64,000 nt of DNA, from NCBI RefSeq assembly GCF_049532965.1, contig NZ_CP186694.1:4526001-4590000 (forward strand), in the 5' to 3' direction. The position numbers and the translations under genes are program-made. Shown piece by piece: positions 34,306 through 42,842 of the stretch; positions within the stretch are counted from its first letter, which is position 1; every line of letters starts with the position of its first letter. Under the pieces are notes generated by a model that was not told the DNA's origin, ran no database searches, and saw nothing but the letters and a program-made list of their open reading frames with translations. The stretch comes from Roseateles sp049532965 (lineage in GTDB: Bacteria > Pseudomonadota > Gammaproteobacteria > Burkholderiales > Burkholderiaceae_C).

Positions 34306-35886
34306 ATGTCCCTCCGTCTCTCCCAACGACATGTCGCCGTCATTACCGCGCTCGGCGCAATGGCCTCCGCCGCGCACGCCGCGTCGTACAACCCGACCCT
34401 GCCGGCCGAGCCCCAATTGCCCAAGGAGACCGCGGTCTGCAAGACCCTGGACGCCAAGCTGACGCAGACCGGCGGCCGGCTGCCGGATGCGGTCGACGCC
34501 AACCCGGACAACTCCCAGCCGGACACCCTCGACATCCAGGGAGCCATCGACAAGTGCCCGGCCGGCCAGGCCGTGCGCCTGCGCGCCAGCGGCGACGCCA
34601 ATGCGTTCCTGTCGGGACCGCTGCTGCTGAAGAGCGGCGTGACGTTGTGGATCGACAGCGGCGTGACGCTGTTCGCGTCGCGCGACCCGAAGGACTTCGA
34701 CACTGGGGCCGGCCGCTGTGGCACCGCGGGCGGCGACGGCAAGTCGTGCAATCCGCTGATCCGCCTGAAGAATGCCGTCGGCAGCCGCATCGTCGGCGAC
34801 GGCATCATCGACGGACGCGGCGGAAGCGTGCTGACCTCGGGCCCCAACGCCGGCAAGATGACCTGGTGGGACGTCGCCAACCTGCTGGAAGCGACCGGCA
34901 AGAAGCAGAACAATCCGCGCTTGGTCCACATGATCGGCGGCAGCGACTTCAAGCTGTACCGCGTGACGCTGCAGAACTCGGCGAGCGCGCATGCCGTGAT
35001 CAGCGGCGTCGACGGCTTCGTCGCCTGGGGCACCAAGGTGCTGACGCCGTCGCTGGCCTACACCGTGCCGAACTACGCTTGCGCGGCTGGCACGACGCCC
35101 GATCCCAAGGTCGCAGCGACCAAGCCCAGCACCTGCTTCACGCCGGAGACCGCCGCCAACACCGACGGCATCAACCCGGTCGAGAGCAAGAACGTCACGA
35201 TCGCCTACTCGTTCATCAGCACGGGCGACGATCACATCGCGATCAAGGCCGCCGACGCGCCGGCGTCCGACATCTACGTCACGCATACCGCCTTCATGGC
35301 CGGCCACGGCATGTCGATCGGTAGCGAGACGACCAAGGGCGTCAGGAACGTGCGCGTGGACGATGTCAGCTTCGACGGCCTCGAGGATCCGCAGAGCAAC
35401 GGCATCCGCATCAAGACCTATGACAGCGTCGGCGGACCGGTCAGCAACGTGGTCTTCTCCAACATCTGCATGCGCAACATGAAGCAGCCAATGATCTTCA
35501 CGCCGTACTACAGCTCCGGCAAGCACACGGCCGCGCCCAACATCAACGACATCCTGCTGCAGAACATCCACGTGCTGAGCAGCCCGAAGTTCGGTGCCGG
35601 CAAGCTGACCTTCCGCGGCTATCAGTACGGCAGCATCACCAATCCGCTGACGATGACGCTGGACAACGTGGTCTTCGACTCGTCGAACTTCCTGACCGCC
35701 GCAGGCAAGAAGAACGGCCCGACGCAGCCGGACAACGCCACGCTCACGCTGGGGCCCGGCCCGGTGACGATCCCGTTCGCTTCGTCCTCGACCTTCAAGA
35801 TCGTCGACAAGCGCGCCGGCTCGAGTGCGCCTCGCAACTGCGACGTCGCGTTCCCGAAGTTCCCGTCGACGAACTCGCCGATCTGA
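34306..35886 (+). CDS. Secreted polygalacturonase, glycoside hydrolase family 28
   Basis: 526 residues. A signal peptide (MSLRLSQRHVAVITALGAMASAAHA) is followed by a right-handed beta-helix. All GH28 signatures are present: NTDG at 285-288, GDD at 307-309, GHG at 333-335 and RIK at 368-370. Asp287, Asp308 and Asp309 would carry out inverting hydrolysis of pectate. AAGAGG lies six bases before ATG 34306 but directly abuts ATG 34300, so 34306 is preferred. Extra loops (AACAAGTTPD region) make it longer than fungal enzymes but normal for bacterial ones. It degrades the homogalacturonan of plant cell walls, matching the divergent expansin. Confidence 0.95.
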   Translation: MSLRLSQRHVAVITALGAMASAAHAASYNPTLPAEPQLPKETAVCKTLDAKLTQTGGRLPDAVDANPDNSQPDTLDIQGAIDKCPAGQAVRLRASGDANAFLSGPLLLKSGVTLWIDSGVTLFASRDPKDFDTGAGRCGTAGGDGKSCNPLIRLKNAVGSRIVGDGIIDGRGGSVLTSGPNAGKMTWWDVANLLEATGKKQNNPRLVHMIGGSDFKLYRVTLQNSASAHAVISGVDGFVAWGTKVLTPSLAYTVPNYACAAGTTPDPKVAATKPSTCFTPETAANTDGINPVESKNVTIAYSFISTGDDHIAIKAADAPASDIYVTHTAFMAGHGMSIGSETTKGVRNVRVDDVSFDGLEDPQSNGIRIKTYDSVGGPVSNVVFSNICMRNMKQPMIFTPYYSSGKHTAAPNINDILLQNIHVLSSPKFGAGKLTFRGYQYGSITNPLTMTLDNVVFDSSNFLTAAGKKNGPTQPDNATLTLGPGPVTIPFASSSTFKIVDKRAGSSAPRNCDVAFPKFPSTNSPI

Positions 35887-35948
35887 TCGACCGTCGGGCG
35901 AGTGCGGCGCGGCGGGGCGGGGCGCCACGCTTTCTAGAATCGCGCCGC

Positions 35949-37550
35949 ATGTACCGACTCCGTTTGACGCTTGCCCTGGCCGCCATGCTCGCACTCGTGT
36001 GCGTGCAGGCGGCCTTTGTCCATTGGGGCGCCGAGCGCGTGGATGGCTACGCCGCGCACAGCCGGCTGACAAGCGATCTGCTGTCCGAGTTGCTCGGCCT
36101 GTCCGCCAACAAGCAACGGCTCCGCAACTGGGCGGCGCAGCAGGTGATGGGTGCGGGGGCGCAAGCCGAGACGCGCGAGCGGTTGCTCGACGAGATGGAC
36201 CGAAGCATCGCGCGGCTGGCGACGCTCTCGCAGCGCCATCTCGAGTCATGGCGCGAAATGGCAGAGCGCGAGGGCGGCAGCGTGCCGGAGAGCGTCGTGC
36301 AGCTCGTCGACATCAGCGGCCTGCTGCGGCAGAACATCGCGCAGTTGCGCAGCCAGCTTCACAATCTGCGCCCGCAGCAGGCCGGGACCGAGTTCGATGC
36401 CGTCTGGCGACAGCTCAACCAGGTCTTCGACATGACCCACGGTCGCAACCTGCGGGACCTGCTCAACGGCGCCATCGAGCGTCAGCGCGTGGCAGTGCCG
36501 GTGGCCCGCGCGGCCACTGAGGACGGCATCCGCCGCCTGCGTTGGCAGGCGCTCGTGATGGTCGGGGTGACCTTCGCGATCGCGCTAGGCCTTTCTCTCC
36601 ACCTGAGCCGGCGGCTGAAGCAGCCGCTCGACGCGCTGCTGGCAGGCACGCAGGCGCTGCAGGCGGGGCGGCTGGAGCACCGCATCCCCGTGCGGTCCGG
36701 CGACGAGTTCGGGCGTGTCTCCGCACATTTCAACGCGATGGCCCACGAGCTGCTGCTGCATCGCGAGGCGGCCGAGGCGGTGCGCCGGCGGCTCGAGGAG
36801 CAGGTGCGCGCCCGCACGCGCGAGCTCGAAGAAGCGCACCAGACCTTGCAGCAACTGGACCAGCGCCGACGGCAGCTGTTCGCGGACCTCGGCCATGAAC
36901 TGCGCACGCCCGCCACCGTGATTCGCGGCGAGGCCGACATCGCGCTGCGTGCCGCCTCGATGCCGGCGTCCGGCTATCGGGAGACGCTGGGCCGCATCGT
37001 GTCGGCGGTCAAGCAGCTCACCGGGCTGGTGGACGACCTGATGCTCGTGGCCCGCGCCGAGGCCGACGAGCTCGATATCGTGCCGGCGCGGGTGCCGCTG
37101 GCGCCGCTGATGGGGGACGCGATCGCACAGGCCGAGACGCTTGCCACCGCGCACCGGCAGCGACTTGTCGTGAGCCCCGTGCCGGATGAACTCGAGGTGC
37201 AGGCCGACGCCAAGCGCCTGCGGCAGGCGCTGATGATCGTCCTCGACAACGCGATCCGTTACTCCCGCCCGGAAGGCACCGTCCGCGTGGCGTGGGACCT
37301 GCGCGGCGACGACATCGCATTGAGCGTGGTCGACGAAGGCATCGGCATTCCGGACGAGGAGCTCACGCAGGTGTTCGAGCGCTTCGTCCGTGGCGGACGC
37401 GCACGGCGACACCGGGCGGACGGCACCGGCATCGGGCTCTCCATCGCTCAGGCCATTGTTCATGCGCATGGTGGCCGCATCGAGATCGACAGCCGTGTCG
37501 ATGTCGGCACCACCGTCCGGCTCCTGCTGCCGTTCTCGCAACCGGCGTGA
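35949..37550 (+). CDS. Membrane sensor histidine kinase
   Basis: 533 residues. TM1 is at 5-25, a periplasmic helical domain of about 170 residues follows, TM2 is near 200-220, then HAMP (RRLKQPLDALLAGTQALQAG), a coiled coil (about 265-305) and the HisKA/HATPase core. Phosphoacceptor His316 lies in LGHELRTPATVIRGE. The N box has Asn434 (DNAIRYSRPEG), and the G boxes are DEGIGIPD and GTGIGLSIAQ. The response regulator follows 29 bp downstream. The signal is unknown; location after the polygalacturonase suggests, but does not prove, a link to plant-derived cues. Confidence 0.94.
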   Translation: MYRLRLTLALAAMLALVCVQAAFVHWGAERVDGYAAHSRLTSDLLSELLGLSANKQRLRNWAAQQVMGAGAQAETRERLLDEMDRSIARLATLSQRHLESWREMAEREGGSVPESVVQLVDISGLLRQNIAQLRSQLHNLRPQQAGTEFDAVWRQLNQVFDMTHGRNLRDLLNGAIERQRVAVPVARAATEDGIRRLRWQALVMVGVTFAIALGLSLHLSRRLKQPLDALLAGTQALQAGRLEHRIPVRSGDEFGRVSAHFNAMAHELLLHREAAEAVRRRLEEQVRARTRELEEAHQTLQQLDQRRRQLFADLGHELRTPATVIRGEADIALRAASMPASGYRETLGRIVSAVKQLTGLVDDLMLVARAEADELDIVPARVPLAPLMGDAIAQAETLATAHRQRLVVSPVPDELEVQADAKRLRQALMIVLDNAIRYSRPEGTVRVAWDLRGDDIALSVVDEGIGIPDEELTQVFERFVRGGRARRHRADGTGIGLSIAQAIVHAHGGRIEIDSRVDVGTTVRLLLPFSQPA

Positions 37551-37579
37551 GCGCCCCAGCCATTCACTTCCTTGCTTCC

Positions 37580-38269
37580 ATGAATCGCCACCTCCTCGTC
37601 ATCGAAGACGATCCCCGCATTGCCGATTTCCTGTCCCGCGGCCTGGGCGCCGAGGGCTACACGGTGGAGATCGCCACCACCGGCACCGATGGCCTCGCGC
37701 GAGCGCGGGCGAGTGATCCGGGACTGGTCATCCTCGACCTGATGCTGCCGGGACTGGGCGGCCTGGAGCTGTGCCAGACGCTGCGAGCGGAAGGGCGTCA
37801 CGTGCCGATCCTGATGCTCACGGCGCTGGACAGCACCGGCGACAAGGTGCGTGGCCTGCGCCTGGGCGCCGACGACTACCTGGCCAAGCCCTTCGATTTC
37901 GAGGAGCTGCTGGCGCGCATCGTCGCGCTGCAGCGTCGAGGACGAGAGCAGCGCGCGGAGGCGGCGACGCTGGAGGTGGCGGACCTGGTGCTCGACCGGG
38001 AGCGCATGCAGGCGCAACGTGCGGGACGCCCGATCGCGCTGACCGCCAAGGAGCTGGCCTTCCTGGAGCTGCTGATGAGCGCGCCGGGACGGCTCTTCAG
38101 CCGGGAGCGCATCCTGTCCAACGTCTGGGGGGTGAACGTCGACCCGCTGACCAACATCGTCGACGTCTACGTCCGGCGTCTGCGGGCCAAGATCGATCAG
38201 GGGCACGAGCTGCCGCTGCTCAAGACCGTGCGCGGCCTGGGTTACCGCCTGGACGACAGCATCGAATGA
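37580..38269 (+). CDS. OmpR-family response regulator
   Basis: 229 residues. The receiver domain has Asp10 and Asp11, phosphoacceptor Asp53 (VILDLMLPG), the Thr in LTALD and Lys in YLAKPF. The C-terminal winged helix-turn-helix (from about 128, ALTAKELAFLELLMSAPGRLFSRERIL, then VDVYVRRLRAKID) is of the OmpR/PhoB class. It pairs with the kinase gene just upstream. Its winged helix class binds direct repeats spaced by 10-11 bp, and an array with exactly 11-bp phasing begins 38 bp after its stop, in front of the next gene. Confidence 0.95.
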   Translation: MNRHLLVIEDDPRIADFLSRGLGAEGYTVEIATTGTDGLARARASDPGLVILDLMLPGLGGLELCQTLRAEGRHVPILMLTALDSTGDKVRGLRLGADDYLAKPFDFEELLARIVALQRRGREQRAEAATLEVADLVLDRERMQAQRAGRPIALTAKELAFLELLMSAPGRLFSRERILSNVWGVNVDPLTNIVDVYVRRLRAKIDQGHELPLLKTVRGLGYRLDDSIE

Positions 38270-38307
38270 TGCTCTGCCCGGGTGGGCAAGGAATGAGCGG
38301 CCGGCGG

Positions 38308-38369
38308 GTTCATCTTCTGTTCATCTGAAGCTCATGGTGGGTTCATCGCCGCCGACCCGGAGGTTCATT
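38308..38369. promoter_or_regulatory. Array of GTTCATC direct repeats with 11-bp phasing, candidate response-regulator sites
   Basis: GTTCATC at 38308 and 38319, GCTCATG at 38330, GTTCATC at 38341 and GTTCATT at 38363 are spaced 11, 11, 11 and 22 bp apart. OmpR/PhoB-class regulators bind tandem half-sites one helical turn apart (PhoB, PmrA, CreB). The array stands between such a regulator and a small exported-protein gene starting at 38466. It therefore is a good candidate for the target of the regulator at 37580. Confidence 0.62.
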
Positions 38370-38465
38370 CACGGTTTCCAGAATCAGCTTCGCAGCCACG
38401 GAATGGATCCCGATGGCGCGGCGCCCGAGGGCGCTTCCTTCAACGATTGAACTGGAACCTTGAAG

Positions 38466-38987
38466 ATGACTGCTTCCGTCCGCTCCCGCGATTTCTCTTC
38501 TGCCGTGACCCGCCGGGTGCTGGGCGGCGCCGTGGCTGCGTTCGCCGTGGCGGCTGCAGCGCCGGCCCTCGCGCAGGACCGCGTTGCTGCCGCTCAGGTG
38601 CAGTGCATCGCGGCGGACAAGGCGCAGATCGCTGCGCTCTTCGACCGCTGGAACGCGTCGCTGGCCACGAAGAATCCGGACAAGGTGGTGGCCAACTACG
38701 CGCCCGACGCGGTGCTGCTGCCCACGGTCACCAACGAGCCGCGTGCCACGCCCGCCGATATCCGCGACTACTTCGTCAAGTTCCTGAAGAACAGCCCGCA
38801 GGGCACGATCGACAAGCGCATCATCAACATCGGCTGCAACGTGGCGCAGGACGTCGGCACGTACACCTTCCGGTTTGGCGACGGCAGCGTGGTGAAGGCG
38901 CGCTACACCTATGTCTACGAAGTGGACAGCAACGGCCAGTGGTTGATCGCGCATCACCACTCGTCGGCGATGCCCGAGTCGAAGTGA
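38466..38987 (+). CDS. Exported SgcJ/EcaC-like NTF2-fold protein
   Basis: 173 residues with a signal peptide (about 1-38, RRVLGGAVAAFAVAAAAPALAQ). The mature part is a SnoaL/DUF4440-type cone fold: IAALFDRWNASLATKNPDKVVANYAPDAVLLPTVT and the closing YTYVYEVDSNGQWLIAHHHSSAMP, as in the SgcJ/EcaC group. The two Cys residues could pair in the periplasm. Activity is unknown. The 196-bp upstream gap carries the 11-bp phased repeats, suggesting control by the adjacent two-component system. ATG 38466 is preceded by a weak AACCTTGAAG site. Confidence 0.85.
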   Translation: MTASVRSRDFSSAVTRRVLGGAVAAFAVAAAAPALAQDRVAAAQVQCIAADKAQIAALFDRWNASLATKNPDKVVANYAPDAVLLPTVTNEPRATPADIRDYFVKFLKNSPQGTIDKRIINIGCNVAQDVGTYTFRFGDGSVVKARYTYVYEVDSNGQWLIAHHHSSAMPESK

Positions 38988-39059
38988 TGGTCGAGCGGCC
39001 CGGTGGCGAGGGATCGTGGGCAGGGCCGCTTCGTTGGGCAGGGCGATGCGCGCAGGCGA

Positions 39060-39737
39060 TCAGCGCCGGCCGGAGGAACGGCGCCTCGCGATGAAGGCGA
39101 GCACGCCGACGCCGGCGATCATCAGCGCGTAGGTCGACGGCTCGGGCACCGGCATCAGCATCCAGGTGCCGCCGGTCGATCCCGACCCGCCGGCGGCGAA
39201 GCCGTCCTGGTTGCCGGCACCGAAGCCGTCACGCAAGTCGGAGGAGGCGATGCGCGTCACGTCGTGGCGGCCGGTGGGCAGGATGTAGTAGTCCTGCAGC
39301 CAGATGTCCCAGCCCGTGGGAAGTCCGTTGGCATCGACCGAGCCGATGCTCAGTGAGCCGCTCAGTTCGTGCCAGTAGGAGCAGCAGACGGTCTCGCCCG
39401 GCACGAGCGGCGTGGACAGCGAGAAGTGGTGGCCGGGGTCCTTGTCCGATTGCACGGAGAGCCGGAACCAGTTCACGTCGCTCAGCATCGTGCCCGCGGT
39501 CAGCGGAGCGTCGTCCACCAGCTCGACGATGATGCGGCCGGTGGTCCAGTAGTCGTAATAGGGCGAGTCGGGCGGCAGATGGTAGTGGCTGTAGTGGATG
39601 GGGATGTCGTTGCCGATGTAGACGTAGCGGACATCCTCGGCGATCGCCGGTGCGCCGGCGGTCAGCCACACGCTGGTGCAGGCCAGCGCGCGCAGGGAGC
39701 GGGCGCCAGCCAGCAGCCGTGAGAGCAGAGCGGTCAT
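39060..39737 (-). CDS. PEP-CTERM sorted exported protein
   Basis: 225 residues. A signal peptide (MTALLSRLLAGARSLRALAC to about 33) and a C-terminal VPEPSTYALMIAGVGVLAFIARRR, i.e. PEP motif, hydrophobic helix and basic tail, mark it as an exosortase substrate. The mature domain is beta-rich and has a CC pair; no family was recognised. GGGGAGG upstream of ATG 39737 supports the start. Such proteins are cleaved by EpsH/XrtA and usually accompany exopolysaccharide production. No exosortase gene is in this window. Confidence 0.85.
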   Translation of the reverse strand: MTALLSRLLAGARSLRALACTSVWLTAGAPAIAEDVRYVYIGNDIPIHYSHYHLPPDSPYYDYWTTGRIIVELVDDAPLTAGTMLSDVNWFRLSVQSDKDPGHHFSLSTPLVPGETVCCSYWHELSGSLSIGSVDANGLPTGWDIWLQDYYILPTGRHDVTRIASSDLRDGFGAGNQDGFAAGGSGSTGGTWMLMPVPEPSTYALMIAGVGVLAFIARRRSSGRR

Positions 39738-39985
39738 GGAAGCCTCCCCTGGCCGAGATATGGACGACGAACTGCGCGCCAACATTAGGCGAGGCGCGCA
39801 GGCGAATCCAAGCCGCGAAGGCGCGATTCCAGGGACACGGCAAAGCATTTGGAGGACAGCGGATGGGGGATGTCCGGCACGTCCTTTGCCCGGGGCGGCC
39901 GAAGCGTGGCCATGTAGACAGAGGCCCGGGGGATCGCCGATCCGCACATTGCTCGCCTCACCGGCGGCGCTCGGAACCGACTTCG

Positions 39986-40963
39986 CTACCGCAGTTCCTG
40001 ACGAAGGGTTGCTGCCCCCGCTTCCCAGGAGCAGGTGCCGATTGCGCCCTGCACGAGCGACCACTGCGGGCCGACATGGCCGATATCGACGTCCAGGAGA
40101 ACGGGGCAGCCAATACCGTCGAGCGCGCGGGCGACAGCCTGGTATTCGTCGATTTCGCACTCTCCCTCGTGCAACACAGCCGCATTGCGGCCCAAGAGCA
40201 CGCCGCGTGCGTTGTCGAACCAGCCGGCGAGCCGAAGTCCCGTCAACGCACGCAGCATCTCGAATGGCTTGAGTTCGGCGTTCTCGATGAAGAGGATGAC
40301 GCCATCACTCTCATGCCGCCGGTTGAACGCTTGAACGTCCCCGACCGGCGTTCCCGCCAGCCGCGAGATCGAATCGAGGCAACCTCCCAACAAGCGCCCT
40401 GAAAAACTCGTCGGCGAATGATTGCCGTCGAGCCGTGTTGACGGTTTGGAGGTGAGTGGACGTTGTACTGGCGTTGTCGCGCCCCGGGCATAAAGGAGGT
40501 CCAGCAGCGCTGCGGTTGCGGACGAATGCGGCGGATCGGGGAACTGCATGAGATTGGGCCCATGCACGGACCCCCAACCGAGGCGGAGCAGCATCGGGAG
40601 TTGGACTGTCGAGATGTCCGAGAAGCCAGTCAGCCACTTCGGCCGAACTCTTGCCAGCCTGTCGAAATCAAGCAGCCGCAAGATCTCGATCGCCAGTTCC
40701 CCGCCCCAAGGTGGAATCACGGCAGTCACGTCATCGTCCAGCAGCGCGTTCATCAGTTCTGCAGCTCGCTCGGCGGCAGTACCGCTGGCCCCGGCGGTTT
40801 GCTGACGTAGCAGGGCGCCTTCTCGCACGACGAGCCCTCGGGACGCCAACGCTTGCAGGGCAGCATCGAGGCGCGAGTGCATGGGCGCGCGCACGCCCGC
40901 TGAAGGCGACACCACGGCGATCGTGTCGCCAGGGCGCAGTGGTCGAGGGTAGCGAATTGGCAT
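39986..40963 (-). CDS. S66-family serine carboxypeptidase (LD-carboxypeptidase/MccF-like)
   Basis: 325 residues, cytoplasmic. The Ser-Glu-His triad of family S66 is visible: Ser115 in TGFSDIST, Glu in LFIENAEL and His in DIGHVGPQ. The N-terminus (RPGDTIAVVSPSAG) and the PPWGGELAIEIL oxyanion region are typical. Relatives either trim L,D-peptides from murein or, as MccF, cleave the amide of microcin C-type nucleotide antibiotics. The loop pattern looks more like MccF than LdcA, but this is a visual judgement. ATG 40963 is favoured over a GTG at 40990. Confidence 0.88.
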   Translation of the reverse strand: MPIRYPRPLRPGDTIAVVSPSAGVRAPMHSRLDAALQALASRGLVVREGALLRQQTAGASGTAAERAAELMNALLDDDVTAVIPPWGGELAIEILRLLDFDRLARVRPKWLTGFSDISTVQLPMLLRLGWGSVHGPNLMQFPDPPHSSATAALLDLLYARGATTPVQRPLTSKPSTRLDGNHSPTSFSGRLLGGCLDSISRLAGTPVGDVQAFNRRHESDGVILFIENAELKPFEMLRALTGLRLAGWFDNARGVLLGRNAAVLHEGECEIDEYQAVARALDGIGCPVLLDVDIGHVGPQWSLVQGAIGTCSWEAGAATLRQELR

Positions 40964-41113
40964 GGTCTTCAGAAAGGGCGAGAGCTTCACAGGTCTCGTA
41001 CTCGTGCACTCGTCGAACGGCCTGGGTCATCGAGACATGGCGCACATGGCGCCCAGGCCGCGCATGCGAAATCGGCGTGGCCGGCGCTCATGGACGGCAC
41101 TCCAGACGAGCGT

Positions 41114-41428
41114 CTACCGCAGCATCTGCGTGGAATTCGGAATGGCTCGATCGGCGCTCGCCGTGGCGCAGTCGCCGTGATAGAAAAAGCGCAGCATGAC
41201 CGGCTTGTTGGCGGCCAATGCCGCTGTTGCCACCGCTAATCGGGCTTTTGCACTGGCGTCGTCCGATGGGCCGAGACGGAAGTCCAGGTTGTTGAGCGTG
41301 ACGATCAGATAAGGCTCCTGAGCGCCGTATTCACCGACTTTCGTGGCCTGGGGTACGCCAACGCAGTCGGTTGCCGCAAAGGTCGACGTCATCGACAACA
41401 GCCCAAAGGTCATCAGCAACGTTTTCAT
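41114..41428 (-). CDS. Small exported protein of unknown function
   Basis: 104 residues. The signal peptide MKTLLMTFGLLSMTSTFAA is clear. The mature 85-residue protein has two Cys residues (TDCVGVPQ and HGDCATA) likely to form a disulfide, and the pattern YLIVTLNNLDFRLG. GGAGGAGAA directly before the ATG is a strong ribosome site, which supports that this is a real gene. Its base use is less GC-biased than its neighbours. No family recognised. Confidence 0.68.
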   Translation of the reverse strand: MKTLLMTFGLLSMTSTFAATDCVGVPQATKVGEYGAQEPYLIVTLNNLDFRLGPSDDASAKARLAVATAALAANKPVMLRFFYHGDCATASADRAIPNSTQMLR

Positions 41429-41558
41429 TTCTCCTCCCGATCGTTGTAGCGCCGCAGTCTATCGGTTCATGTGGCCTGACTGCTCGGGAGGCAAACGTCG
41501 AGACCGGATTCGAGGTGGGCACCCCTTACAGTCGGCCCTCCAACGCCAAGGAGCCCCG

Positions 41559-42734
41559 ATGACGGACACCCCCTTCGACGCTCTTCATGCCTCACTGCGC
41601 GCGGAGGTCGACCAGCAGTTTCTGCCCGGTGTGGCGACGGCGCTGCTGCGCGGGCGCGAGGTGCTGGACCGCTTCGTCTACGGTGCTGCCGACCGCGAGG
41701 CGGGGATTGCGCTGCGGGAGGATCACCTCTTCCGGATGTTCTCGAGCACCAAGCTCGTCACCGCCTGCGCCGTGATGCTGCTTGTCGAGCAGGGCCGGCT
41801 CGGCCTGGACGAGCGCGTGGACGTCCACCTTCCAGAACTCGCGGATCGCCGCGTGCTGAGGCCTGGCGCGCGGGATCTGTCGGACACCGAGCCCGCTCGC
41901 TCGCCCATCACCGTCCGCCATCTGCTGACCCACACTTCGGGCTTGTCTTACGGAGCCTTCGATCCGCGCTCTCCGATGTTCGACGTGTATCAGCGGGCTG
42001 CCGTGCTCAGTCCTCGTCAGGACCTGGCCGCGATGATGAAGGCGCTCGCGCCGCTGCCGCTGATCTTCCATCCCGGCACGCAGTGGGAGTACTCCGTGTC
42101 GATGGACGTGCTGGGGCGACTGGTCGAGGTGGTGAGCGGCGAGCGCTTCAGCGAGTTCCTGGCCCGGCACCTCTTCGAGCCGCTGGGGATGGTGGATACG
42201 GGCTTCTGGGTTCCGCCTTCCAAACGCGACCGGTTGACGGTGCTGTACCAGGGCGTCGACCTGGAGGACCAGGACAAGCCCGGCCTGGACCGCGTCGATG
42301 ACCAGCCCTATCCGGGCGCCTATCTCGAGCGCGCGCCGTTCGAGTCGGGCGGCGGCGGACTGGTGAGCACGCTTGGCGACTCCATCCGGCTGATGCGAGG
42401 CCTCATTCCCGGCGGTCCGACGCTGCTCAAGCCAGAGACGTTGGCGCTGATGTTCAGCAATCAGCTCGCCGAGGGTCTGCATGTGCGCTTTCCCGATACG
42501 CCGCCCAACCCGGGCTGGCAATTCGGGCTCGGGTCCGCGGTGCGGGCGTTCGCCGGGCCAGGAGAGCCGCCGGAGGTGGCGGGCGAGGCGAGCTGGGGCG
42601 GTCTGGCGGGAACGCTGTGGTGGATCAACCCGCGACTCGGCGTTGCCGCCGTGCTGTTGACGCAGCGGTACTTCGGGCATGCCCATCCGTATGGGTTGCG
42701 ATTCAAGTGGGCGGCGTATCGGGCGTTGGCATGA
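41559..42734 (+). CDS. Serine hydrolase of the beta-lactamase/class C family
   Basis: 391 residues without signal peptide, so cytoplasmic. Nucleophile motif SxxK is Ser62-Ser-Thr-Lys65 (FSSTKLVTA); the Tyr motif is WEYSVSMDVLGRLVE. TVRHLLTHTSGLSYG is the usual helix of this family, and a Trp-Gly-Gly-Leu-Ala-Gly stretch near the end stands in the place of the KTG motif. Relatives are esterases, D-aminopeptidases and EstB-type enzymes; true beta-lactam hydrolysis is unlikely without a signal. AAGGAG precedes the ATG. Confidence 0.9.
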   Translation: MTDTPFDALHASLRAEVDQQFLPGVATALLRGREVLDRFVYGAADREAGIALREDHLFRMFSSTKLVTACAVMLLVEQGRLGLDERVDVHLPELADRRVLRPGARDLSDTEPARSPITVRHLLTHTSGLSYGAFDPRSPMFDVYQRAAVLSPRQDLAAMMKALAPLPLIFHPGTQWEYSVSMDVLGRLVEVVSGERFSEFLARHLFEPLGMVDTGFWVPPSKRDRLTVLYQGVDLEDQDKPGLDRVDDQPYPGAYLERAPFESGGGGLVSTLGDSIRLMRGLIPGGPTLLKPETLALMFSNQLAEGLHVRFPDTPPNPGWQFGLGSAVRAFAGPGEPPEVAGEASWGGLAGTLWWINPRLGVAAVLLTQRYFGHAHPYGLRFKWAAYRALA

Positions 42735-42772
42735 CCCCTCACCGCGGCGCTCTCCCACTCACGAGGAGAGCG
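42735..42772. repeat. Degenerate copy of the palindromic repeat
   Basis: CCCCTCACC is followed by CGCTCTCC (42748-42755) and GGAGAGCG (42765-42772), an 8-bp stem with a 9-nt loop directly after the hydrolase stop. The CCTCACC and CTCTCCC words and the stem position match the better copies at 1.3 and 48.6 kb, with decay. It could act as a terminator. Confidence 0.5.
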
Positions 42773-42842
42773 GTTGCCGTCAGGACTGTCGACAATCCTG
42801 CGGACATAATCCGCGCCTTGTGACCCCGACTTCGTCGTCGCC

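Noticed and set aside
41559..42734. Antibiotic-resistance beta-lactamase
   Set aside because: No signal peptide and no proper KTG motif; the sequence fits the broader esterase/serine hydrolase branch of the family.
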